Of a stretch of 23,647 nucleotides of DNA, positions 14,723 to 21,743 are shown in pieces. The stretch comes from Bacillota bacterium (lineage in GTDB: Bacteria > Bacillota > Clostridia > Christensenellales > CAG-138). The DNA lies in NCBI GenBank assembly GCA_023453725.1, contig JAEXTB010000016.1:1-23647 (forward strand), given 5' to 3'. A program made the position numbers and the translations under genes. Within the stretch, counting starts at the first letter, position 1. Every line of letters begins with the position of its first letter. The notes under the pieces are model-generated. The model was not told where the DNA came from, ran no database searches, and saw only the letters and a program-made list of their open reading frames with translations.

Positions 14723-14751
14723 TGTACAAACATACGTGAAAATGGTAACAT
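14723..14751 (+). promoter_or_regulatory. Possible promoter of the LacI-family gene
   Basis: TGTACA (14723-14728) and TAACAT (14746-14751) are 17 bases apart. Each matches the sigma-70 consensus at four of six positions. This is the best candidate in the 120 bases before the regulator but is weak. Confidence 0.3.
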
Positions 14752-14798
14752 ACAGGGGAGGTTGGACGATCAATCGGAACGGACGGGAGATCACGCAT

Positions 14799-15818
14799 AT
14801 GGTCACCATTGACGATATTGCTCGGGAAGCCGGTGTCAGCAGCACCACGGTATCCAATGTCATATTAGGCCGCACCAAGCGGGTTTCAAAAGAAACAACG
14901 GATACGATCAACCGCATCATACGCGAGCGCGGCTATGTACCCAACATGTCGGCGCGCGCGCTTGTTTCACGCACTTCCCGGGTGGTGGCGCTCATCAACC
15001 ACCTGGACCCCAAAAAGAGCGGCAACTTTATGGAAGATCCGTTCCACAACACGTTTATCGGCGCAATCGAACAGACATTGCGGGAAAGCGGCTATTATCT
15101 CATGCTGCGTACCGTGGGGAACTCAGAGGACTTGCTGGCGTTTTTGCGAAACTGGAATGTGGACGGCTTCTTTATGACAGGCTTGTTTGAAGAGGACGAT
15201 CTCTATGAGACTCTGCTTCAGGCAAATAAGCCCGTGATGCTGATTGACAGCTATTTAAGCGATTACAGCCGCATGGCAAACGTTGGCCTGCAGGATGTTG
15301 AAGGCGCTTATCTCGCAACGGAATATCTCATCAAAAACGGCCACCGGCGTATCGCGTTTGCGGGGCCGCCCATCAGAACGGGCGGGGTGGTGGATAAACG
15401 TTTGGGGGGCTATAAAAAGGCGCTTGAAGCATATGGTCTGCCGTTTGACGCGGCGCTGGTGTTTGAACGTGAATTTTCCACCCATGGCACCATGCAGCTG
15501 GGGGAGCTGCTTGCAAAGCGGGCGGATATTACAGCGCTCTTTGCTACGGCGGATATCATGGCGGCCGGCATTATGTCCGGCATCCAGCAGAGCGGCAAGC
15601 GTGTACCGGATGATTTTTCCATTGTCGGCTTCGACGATATCAACTGGTGCCGCATGACGATGCCCATGCTGACCAGCATCCATCAAGATGCCAATCAGAA
15701 GGGTGAGATCGCTGCGGATCATATGATGAGGCTTCTTGAACTCAAACCGCTGCCCGAGCGCAACGTGATTTTGCCCGTGCGCCTCGTGGAACGCCAAAGC
15801 GTCAAAAATATACAATAA
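14799..15818 (+). CDS. LacI-family transcriptional regulator
   Basis: The product has 339 residues. I start at ATG 14799, which puts the DNA-binding domain at the N-terminus as in the family and has GGGAG upstream. The frame extends 21 codons further to 14736 without resemblance. The helix-turn-helix is at residues about 2-24 (TIDDIAREAGVSSTTVSNVI), followed by the hinge helix with the NMSARALVSRTS stretch. A periplasmic-binding-like sensor fold follows (SRVVALI, AFAGPP, ALFATADIMAAGIM, then VGFDDINWCRMTMPMLTSIHQ). The effector is probably a sugar or sugar phosphate from the pathway encoded downstream. The gene precedes the transport/phosphorylase operon in the same direction with a separate promoter between them, the usual arrangement for a local repressor. 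Confidence 0.93.
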   Translation: MVTIDDIAREAGVSSTTVSNVILGRTKRVSKETTDTINRIIRERGYVPNMSARALVSRTSRVVALINHLDPKKSGNFMEDPFHNTFIGAIEQTLRESGYYLMLRTVGNSEDLLAFLRNWNVDGFFMTGLFEEDDLYETLLQANKPVMLIDSYLSDYSRMANVGLQDVEGAYLATEYLIKNGHRRIAFAGPPIRTGGVVDKRLGGYKKALEAYGLPFDAALVFEREFSTHGTMQLGELLAKRADITALFATADIMAAGIMSGIQQSGKRVPDDFSIVGFDDINWCRMTMPMLTSIHQDANQKGEIAADHMMRLLELKPLPERNVILPVRLVERQSVKNIQ

Positions 15819-15834
15819 AAATTTTTCCACCCTC

Positions 15835-15863
15835 TTTACACATATGTATTTCTTTGCTATGAT
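15835..15863 (+). promoter_or_regulatory. Strong promoter of the sugar uptake operon
   Basis: TTTACA (15835-15840), a 17-base spacer, and TATGAT (15858-15863) are close to sigma-70 consensus. The start point would be near 15870, giving a leader of about 190 bases before the binding-protein gene. I see no known riboswitch in that leader. Confidence 0.8.
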
Positions 15864-15870
15864 CTAGTTG

Positions 15871-15890
15871 AACGATAAACCTATGTCGTT
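15871..15890 (+). promoter_or_regulatory. Possible operator at the transcription start
   Basis: AACGA and TCGTT are inverted around 10 bases, and seven of ten mirrored positions pair over the whole 20 bases. The position at about +1 to +20 suits repression. The symmetry is modest, so this is only a candidate. Confidence 0.3.
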
Positions 15891-15891
15891 T

Positions 15892-15909
15892 CGCCGCATT
15901 GTTGCGGCG
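15892..15909 (+). other. Small hairpin in the operon leader
   Basis: CGCCGCA and TGCGGCG pair perfectly around TTGT. No U-tract follows, so it is not a terminator. It may stabilise the long leader RNA. Confidence 0.5.
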
Positions 15910-15987
15910 TCGAGCAAATCCTTATTCTTAAGCTTCCTTATTTCCAAAGCAACAGTAACCGTATCCGGACTCTTGTAAACCCATCTA

Positions 15988-16005
15988 AGGTTTTACGTTA
16001 AACCT
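15988..16005 (+). promoter_or_regulatory. Candidate LacI-type operator in the leader
   Basis: AGGTTTTACGTTAAACCT is an 18-base palindrome with eight of nine mirrored positions paired and a central CpG, the shape typical of LacI-family operators. It lies about 125 bases downstream of the promoter start and 56 bases before the binding-protein gene. It could act as a roadblock or as a second site for looping. The regulator encoded just upstream is the obvious candidate to bind it. Confidence 0.45.
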
Positions 16006-16061
16006 AACTCAAAATCAACGCACGCTTCATCGACACCCAAATAAAAAGGAGGAACAAGGAT

Positions 16062-17525
16062 ATGAAGAAACGGTCTCTTGTAGCACTGTTGGCGTTGCTG
16101 CTGGTAGTCGGCTTGCTGGGCGCGTGCGCGCCTGCCCCTGTCGCCACCCCGGCAGATACCGCTGCGCCCGAAGCAGAAAAAACTGCCGCCCCGGAACCTG
16201 CAGCCACCCCTGCCCCTGAAAAGGTGACCTTGAAGCTGGGCATTTGGCCCGAGGATACCATGACGGATGAAATCAAGCTCCATGAAGGATATGTGGAAAC
16301 ATTTAATGCCACGCATCCGGGCGTGGAAGTTGTACCCGCTTATTACAAGTACGCAACGGATACGTTTGTTTCTTTGGCCGAATCCGGCAGCCTGCCCACG
16401 ATATTTGAATCCTGGTACACAGAGCCCCAGAAGCTCATCAAAGGCGGCTTTGTCAAGGACATTACGGATATCTTAGCCGCGCGTGGCTGGCTTGATGCCA
16501 TCAACCCCTCTATCCGCGCCCTCATGAGCGATGCGAACGGCAGAGTTTACGGCATCCCCCGCGACGGGTACGCGCTGGGCCTCATGTGCAATGTGGAGCT
16601 CTTTGAAGAAGCGGGCCTTGTCAACGCGGATGGTACTATCCAGTACCCGAAAACCTGGGCTGAGCTTGCAACGGTGAGCAAGACCATTAAGGATAAAACA
16701 GGCGCGGCGGGCCTCTGCCTCTTGGCCAAGGACGGCGCGGGCGGCTGGCATTACAGCAACATCGCGTGGGCATTTGGCGCAGACCTTTGCACGATGGACG
16801 CGAACGGCAAGTTTGTCGCTAACCTTGATACGCCCGAAGCCATTGCCTCCATGGAATATGTCAAGAGCCTCAGGTGGGAGTATAATGTACTCACCGCAGA
16901 TCCCACCAATGAAGATTGGGGTACCGGCTTCTCCGAACTTGGCACCGGCGGCGCCGCCATGTATATCGGCGCGAACGACGCGGTGGCCCAGCCGACCTAT
17001 ACCAACGGCCTTGCGGTAGACAAACTTGCGCTTGTTCCCATGCCCGCAGGCCCGGGCGGCCAGTTCTCCCTCTCCGGCGGCACGCCCTACATGTTCGCCG
17101 CCAACGCGGCCGATGCGGAAGTTAACGCCGCACTTGATTACCTTGAGATCATGGGCAAGGCACCCGTCGCTTCTGAAGACGCCATCGCCGGTATGAAGGC
17201 GGATGCGGAATATCGCGTTGCGAACGGTATCCCTGTCATTCCGCGCTTCCCCTGCTGGACAAAACAGGAACTTCTCGATGCGGAGAACAAGATCATCGAC
17301 GAGTACAGCAACATCAACAAAGCGCTCTTTAACGATTATTTCAATATCACCAAGACCGAAGGCAACCTCCATATGGAAGAGGAAGGCTCCACCCAGGATA
17401 TGTACGCCGAACTCACCAAGGTGCTGCAGGCTGTCGTTACCGACAAGAATGCGGATGTGACGGCGCTTATGAAGACTGCGGATGCAAACTACCAGACCAT
17501 ATTGGATAACGGCGTGAACAAGTAA
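16062..17525 (+). CDS. Sugar ABC transporter substrate-binding lipoprotein (extracellular family 1)
   Basis: The product has 487 residues; ATG at 16062 follows an AAAGGAGG site. Residues 1-22 are a lipoprotein signal (MKKR, a leucine-rich core, then lipobox LGAC with the lipidated Cys22). A Pro/Ala/Glu-rich tether follows to about residue 50. The rest is a typical CUT1 binding protein: KLGIWPED, VETFNATHPGVEVVP, a GSLPTIFESWY segment, a GYALGLMCNVELFEEAGL hinge-region stretch, and GGAAMYIGANDA. It would sit on the outer face of the membrane and hand an oligosaccharide to the two permeases encoded next. It is the first gene after the strong promoter, with a terminator after it, so it is probably made in excess over the permeases. 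Confidence 0.93.
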   Translation: MKKRSLVALLALLLVVGLLGACAPAPVATPADTAAPEAEKTAAPEPAATPAPEKVTLKLGIWPEDTMTDEIKLHEGYVETFNATHPGVEVVPAYYKYATDTFVSLAESGSLPTIFESWYTEPQKLIKGGFVKDITDILAARGWLDAINPSIRALMSDANGRVYGIPRDGYALGLMCNVELFEEAGLVNADGTIQYPKTWAELATVSKTIKDKTGAAGLCLLAKDGAGGWHYSNIAWAFGADLCTMDANGKFVANLDTPEAIASMEYVKSLRWEYNVLTADPTNEDWGTGFSELGTGGAAMYIGANDAVAQPTYTNGLAVDKLALVPMPAGPGGQFSLSGGTPYMFAANAADAEVNAALDYLEIMGKAPVASEDAIAGMKADAEYRVANGIPVIPRFPCWTKQELLDAENKIIDEYSNINKALFNDYFNITKTEGNLHMEEEGSTQDMYAELTKVLQAVVTDKNADVTALMKTADANYQTILDNGVNK

Positions 17526-17548
17526 CCATATTCTGATGAAGTAATAAA

Positions 17549-17585
17549 GGGGCCTTCCCGGCCTTACTGGAAAGGCCCCCGTTTT
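17549..17585 (+). terminator. Attenuating terminator between the binding-protein and permease genes
   Basis: GGGGCCTT (17549-17556) pairs with AAGGCCCC (17572-17579). The stem extends by two more pairs (CC with GG) across a one-base bulge, and CGTTTT follows. Partial read-through here is the usual way to make more binding protein than permease. Confidence 0.75.
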
Positions 17586-17596
17586 CCATTCCGCGC

Positions 17597-17604
17597 AGGA
17601 GGTG
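17597..17604 (+). promoter_or_regulatory. Ribosome binding site that decides a TTG start
   Basis: AGGAGGTG ends with an in-frame GTG at 17602-17604. That GTG is part of the ribosome site itself and cannot be its start, so the TTG at 17611, six bases on, is the likely start codon. Confidence 0.75.
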
Positions 17605-17610
17605 CCCAAT

Positions 17611-18516
17611 TTGCAAAAACAAAAAGCTCTGCCGCTGCCGCCGCTAGGCAACAAGGCAAAAAAGAATATGAGCGCATGGCTCATTATGCTGCCTGCGCTC
17701 ATACTGTTTGCCTTTTTTGTATGGACGCCTCTTTTGGAAAGCGTACGCCTCTCTCTGTTTGAAGCAAAAGGCGTGCGTTTAGAACGCTTTGTGGGGCTAG
17801 AGAATTATCTGCGGGTATTCACACACCCGAATTTCTGGCCTGCGCTGCGCAATACGTTTTTGTATATCTTCTGGTCGCTTGTGCTTGGGTTCTGGATTCC
17901 CATTATCATCGCTTCCCTTGTGACGGAGGCGATGCATTTAAAAGGCTTCTTCCGTGTAGGCGTATATTTCCCAAACATTATTCCGGGCATTTCCGCCGTT
18001 ATGCTGTGGGGGTTCTTTTTCCGCCCCGGTGATAACGGCGTACTGAATATTTTACTAGGAAAGATCGGTATCGATCCGCTGCCCTGGCTGACCAACCCGC
18101 ACTGGACAATCCCGCTCATTGTACTCACCATGTCATGGAAGGCCGCGGGCTCTACGGCGCTTATTTATATGGCGGGCATGAGCAACATCAATCCGGAGCT
18201 GTATGAAGCCGCAACCATAGACGGCGCGAAACCCTGGCAGCGCTTTACCAGGATCACGCTGCCGGGCATATTGGGCCTTGGAAAGACGCTCCTCATTCTA
18301 CAGATCATTGCGGTATTCCAAATTCTCTATGAGCCGCTCGTCATGACAAATGGCGGTCCCAACAACGCAAGCATCTCCATTATGCAGCTAGTCTACAAAT
18401 ATGCGTTTGAGGATTACAACTATCCCATGGCCGCGTCGCTTTCGGTGCTGATCTGCATCATACTCGGCTTTTTGACAATCGCCTACTTCCGCATCACAAA
18501 GAAAGTGGACGAATAG
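17611..18516 (+). CDS. Sugar ABC transporter permease, CUT1 MalF/UgpA-like
   Basis: The product has 301 residues from a TTG start chosen by spacing to AGGAGGTG. About six membrane spans are visible, the first after a basic, proline-containing N-terminal tail (SAWLIMLPALILFAFFVW). The cytoplasmic coupling loop carries the EAA motif (ELYEAATIDGAKPWQRFTRITLP), which docks on the transport ATPase. The family fits binding-protein-dependent uptake of oligosaccharides with the second permease 14 bases downstream. No ATPase gene lies in the operon within the window; in Firmicutes many CUT1 systems share a single MsmK/MsmX-type ATPase encoded elsewhere. Confidence 0.93.
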   Translation: MQKQKALPLPPLGNKAKKNMSAWLIMLPALILFAFFVWTPLLESVRLSLFEAKGVRLERFVGLENYLRVFTHPNFWPALRNTFLYIFWSLVLGFWIPIIIASLVTEAMHLKGFFRVGVYFPNIIPGISAVMLWGFFFRPGDNGVLNILLGKIGIDPLPWLTNPHWTIPLIVLTMSWKAAGSTALIYMAGMSNINPELYEAATIDGAKPWQRFTRITLPGILGLGKTLLILQIIAVFQILYEPLVMTNGGPNNASISIMQLVYKYAFEDYNYPMAASLSVLICIILGFLTIAYFRITKKVDE

Positions 18517-18530
18517 GGGGAATAGCGATT

Positions 18531-19412
18531 ATGTTTTTTGAACGGTACCGGCACAAGCAAGAAGGGGCCATCCGCTTTTATGATTTACGGTCCCGCGGGA
18601 CGCGTATCGCCTGCGTGGTGATTTTCATTTTGTGTATCCTCATGGTGCTGATCTCCCTGTTTCCGGCCATCTGGGTAGGCCTTTCCGGGTTTAAGGACGT
18701 TAAGGAGTTGCGCCGGGAGGCGACCATACTCCCTAAAGTGTTTGACTTTGAGCGGTATTTGAAAACATGGAACGATCTGAAGTTTGAAAAATACTATGTC
18801 AACTCCCTCATTTCCGTTGTGGGCAGCGTGGTATGCGCGGTGTTCTTTAACGGTACGCTCGCGTATGTACTTGGCGTGCTCCGCCCGCGCGGATACAAAC
18901 TGGTGTTTGCGCTTGTGATGTGGAGCCTGCTTATTCCGCCAACCACCGGCATTGTAGCGCTCTATGTCAACATCAACCGGCTCGGATTAAGCCAGAGCTT
19001 TCTGCCGCTGTGGCTCTCAATGGGGGCGAACGCCTTCTGGGTGGTGCTGTTTAAACAGTTTTTTGAAAAGCTCCCCAAGGAGTACTTGGAGGCGGCGCAG
19101 CTTGACGGATGCTCGGATTTTCGGATTTTCTGGAACATCATACTTCCGCTTTCAAAGCCCATTATCATCGTGGTTTCCATATTTGCGGTAACGGCGGCAT
19201 GGTCGGACTTCCTGCTGCCATACCTCGTTCTGGGCGGAACGGAAAAGGAGACCGTTATGGTGCGGCTCTTTGCGTTTCGCACCGCCATCAGGTCGACGGA
19301 TGTGGATATTCTGCGGGCGATCGTATTCTCCATCATACCGCCAACCATTATATTCGCAATCTTTCAAAAACAAATCACCCGGGGCATTGCCGCTGGGGGA
19401 ATCAAAGGATAA
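18531..19412 (+). CDS. Sugar ABC transporter permease, CUT1 MalG/UgpE-like
   Basis: The product has 293 residues; ATG at 18531 follows a GGGGGAA site. The N-terminal span (ACVVIFILCILMVLISLFPAIW) is followed by a periplasmic-type loop (GFKDVKELRREATILP and YLKTWNDLKFEKYYVNSL) characteristic of MalG-like subunits. The EAA loop is EYLEAAQLDGCSDFRIFWNI followed by LPLSKP. The C-terminus ends in the typical QKQITRGIAAGGIKG. It forms the translocation pore with the preceding permease. The phosphorylase gene starts only 3 bases after its stop codon, so uptake and cleavage are tightly coupled in expression. Confidence 0.94.
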   Translation: MFFERYRHKQEGAIRFYDLRSRGTRIACVVIFILCILMVLISLFPAIWVGLSGFKDVKELRREATILPKVFDFERYLKTWNDLKFEKYYVNSLISVVGSVVCAVFFNGTLAYVLGVLRPRGYKLVFALVMWSLLIPPTTGIVALYVNINRLGLSQSFLPLWLSMGANAFWVVLFKQFFEKLPKEYLEAAQLDGCSDFRIFWNIILPLSKPIIIVVSIFAVTAAWSDFLLPYLVLGGTEKETVMVRLFAFRTAIRSTDVDILRAIVFSIIPPTIIFAIFQKQITRGIAAGGIKG

Positions 19413-19415
19413 TCT

Positions 19416-21743
19416 ATGGCAAAAATCGCAGACAGATATTTTGTGGTCCATCCCTGGGAAGTTCGCGAGCAGGGGTTTGACCCTGCCTATGCGCAGACGG
19501 CGGAGTCCATATTTTCGCTCGGCAACGAGTATATGGGCGTGCGCGGTTATTTTGAGGAAGGGTATTCAGGCGTGAGCCTGCAGGGCAGCTATGTCAATGG
19601 CATTTATGAGCGGCGTACGCTTTCAAAAAGCGGCTACCGCGGCATGCTAACGCACACTGAGTTTATGGTCAATACGGTGGATTTTCTCTATACGCGCATC
19701 CGCTGTAACGGCGTGCTGTTGGACATAGCAACCTGTAACGTCACGGATTTTGAACGCGTGCTGGATTTAAAAACCGGCATCCTGACACGGCGGGTTACTT
19801 GGCAGGTGGATGAGAACACAACCCTTCTTTTGACGTTTGAACGCTTCCTTTCCATGGAACGGCCGGATACGGCGGGGCAGCGGATTTCTTTTTGCGTATT
19901 GTGCGGGACAGCGGCGCTTACAGTAACTGCGGGGCTGGATTTTTCCAAGCAGCATCAGTCTTCCGGGGAGAACTATTGGGAAGTAACGGAGAAAAAAGAG
20001 GGACCCGTTTGCTCGATTACCGGCTGCACCCGCAATACAAAGCAGATGTTGCATGCAATCGTCTCTTTTTCCGGCATGCCATGCGCAAAACAACCGCAGC
20101 AGGAGGCGGAGAAGCTCGCTTCGGCAGGCTTTGCGGTTGCGTTGCATGCGGGAGAAAGCTGCGCCCTTACACGTGTAGTGCGCGTATTGTGCGCAAAGGA
20201 GGAAGTGGAGAAGGCGGGCTTTTACAAACTGTGCCGCGAAGCGGAGGAAGGAATTGCAGATCTTTCCTACGATGCGCTCAAACTTGCGCATATGGCATGG
20301 TGGGAACGTCAGTGGAAGATATCCGATATCCGCATTGACGGCGACGATGAGAACCAGCAGGGCATCCGCTATTGCATCTTTCAGCTGCATCAGACGCTGC
20401 ACACTGCGGATCACAGCTCCATCATCGGCGCAAAGGGTTTGACAGGCGAAGCGTACAACGGCAATACCTTCTGGGATACCGAGGTGTTTTGTCTGCCGTT
20501 TTATTTGTTTAACAATCCGGCGGCGGCAAAAAGCATCCTGCAGTTTCGGTATGATACGCTGCCGGAAGCGAAGGAGCGTGCAAGGGCATTGGACTGTAAG
20601 GGCGCATTTTATCCCGTTGCCACCATCAGCGGCACGGAATGTTGCGATCTCTGGCAGCACGCGAGCCTGCAGCTTCAGGCGTCCACAGGCGTGATGTACG
20701 GGCTGTGGTGCTATGCTTCTTTGACTGGTGACAAGGTGTTCCTCTACGAAAAGGGCGCGGAGATGCTCGTTGAAATCTGCCGCATGCTCGCCTCCCGCGG
20801 GGACTGGAGCGGCGGGGAATACGGCTTTTATGGCGTCATGGGGCCGGATGAATTCCAGATGATGGTGCATCACAACACGTATACGAACTTTATGGCGCAA
20901 AAGACATTCCTCTATACGCTCGAGGTGCTTGAAGAGATGCGCAGCACCGCACCGGAAGCCTACCGGGCGCTTGCGGAGAAAACGGCGCTTGCTTCATCGG
21001 AAGAAGAAGAGTGGCGGGATATGGCGCAGCACATGCGCATCCTGTATACGGACGATACCAAGCTCTTTGAACAGCACGAAGGGTTTTTCCGCCTGCCGCA
21101 TATGGATGTGGACGCCATCCCTGTGGAAGAGTTTCCGCTCTACAGCCATTGGTCGTATGCGCGCATCTACCGCAATGATATGCTCAAACAGCCGGATGTT
21201 CTGATGTTCCTGCTGCTGTACCGGCATGAGTTTCAAAAAGAGCAGCTTAGCGCGAATTATGCATATTATGAGCCGCGCTGCATACACGAAAGCAGCCTCT
21301 CACCGTCCGTACATTCCATACTGGCGGCTCAAATCGGCTTGATGGATCAGGCTTACGCCATGTTCCGCTTTGCAACGCGCCTGGATCTGGACAATTACAA
21401 CCGCAACACGAACGAAGGCCTGCACATTACCTCCATAGCGGGGAGCTGGCTCAATGTGGTGTACGGCTTTGGTGGGCTTATCCAAGATGGCGAAAGCCTG
21501 CGGATTTCGCCTACCATCCCCGCACAGTGGGATGGATATGCGTTTTCCCTTTTGCACAAAGGTACAACCGTGCGCGTATCCGTCACAAAACGGGAGGTCA
21601 CGCTTTCTGCGGATGCTCCGATAGAGGCGCGGATATACGGCATGCCGGTGACTTTGGATGGGCACGGGGTCACTGTTCCAATTTCCGGGGAGTGGGAGGG
21701 CGGCCATGCGGTTTACGCTAAATACCAACAGCTTCGCGCCTGA
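19416..21743 (+). CDS. GH65 glycoside phosphorylase (first of two)
   Basis: The product has 775 residues, the family's usual length. The N-terminal beta-sandwich begins ESIFSLGNEYMGVRGYFEE. The (alpha/alpha)6 barrel holds FWDTEVF (about 352), the catalytic acid Glu479 in MGPDEFQ followed by NTYTNFMA, KQPDVLM, and the phosphate-site region YYEPRCIHESSLSP. GITSIAGSW-like and GFGGL stretches follow before the C-terminal beta domain. GH65 phosphorylases act in the cytoplasm on alpha-glucosides such as maltose, kojibiose, nigerose, trehalose or glucosyl-rhamnose, releasing beta-glucose 1-phosphate by inversion. The ending VEEFPLYSHW and the RCIHESS form differ from the second copy, so the two probably differ in acceptor. 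I cannot name the substrate. Confidence 0.92.
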   Translation: MAKIADRYFVVHPWEVREQGFDPAYAQTAESIFSLGNEYMGVRGYFEEGYSGVSLQGSYVNGIYERRTLSKSGYRGMLTHTEFMVNTVDFLYTRIRCNGVLLDIATCNVTDFERVLDLKTGILTRRVTWQVDENTTLLLTFERFLSMERPDTAGQRISFCVLCGTAALTVTAGLDFSKQHQSSGENYWEVTEKKEGPVCSITGCTRNTKQMLHAIVSFSGMPCAKQPQQEAEKLASAGFAVALHAGESCALTRVVRVLCAKEEVEKAGFYKLCREAEEGIADLSYDALKLAHMAWWERQWKISDIRIDGDDENQQGIRYCIFQLHQTLHTADHSSIIGAKGLTGEAYNGNTFWDTEVFCLPFYLFNNPAAAKSILQFRYDTLPEAKERARALDCKGAFYPVATISGTECCDLWQHASLQLQASTGVMYGLWCYASLTGDKVFLYEKGAEMLVEICRMLASRGDWSGGEYGFYGVMGPDEFQMMVHHNTYTNFMAQKTFLYTLEVLEEMRSTAPEAYRALAEKTALASSEEEEWRDMAQHMRILYTDDTKLFEQHEGFFRLPHMDVDAIPVEEFPLYSHWSYARIYRNDMLKQPDVLMFLLLYRHEFQKEQLSANYAYYEPRCIHESSLSPSVHSILAAQIGLMDQAYAMFRFATRLDLDNYNRNTNEGLHITSIAGSWLNVVYGFGGLIQDGESLRISPTIPAQWDGYAFSLLHKGTTVRVSVTKREVTLSADAPIEARIYGMPVTLDGHGVTVPISGEWEGGHAVYAKYQQLRA

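Noticed and set aside
15883..15978. A 31-codon open frame in the operon leader that could be a leader peptide
   Set aside because: There is no Shine-Dalgarno site before its ATG and no regulatory codon run. It overlaps a hairpin and is probably chance.
16473..17702. A 409-codon open frame on the minus strand
   Set aside because: It is antisense to the sugar-binding lipoprotein gene, whose domains and ribosome site are clear. High-GC codon bias explains the long opposite frame.
19767..20900. A 377-codon open frame on the minus strand
   Set aside because: It lies opposite the first GH65 gene and has no recognisable protein features.
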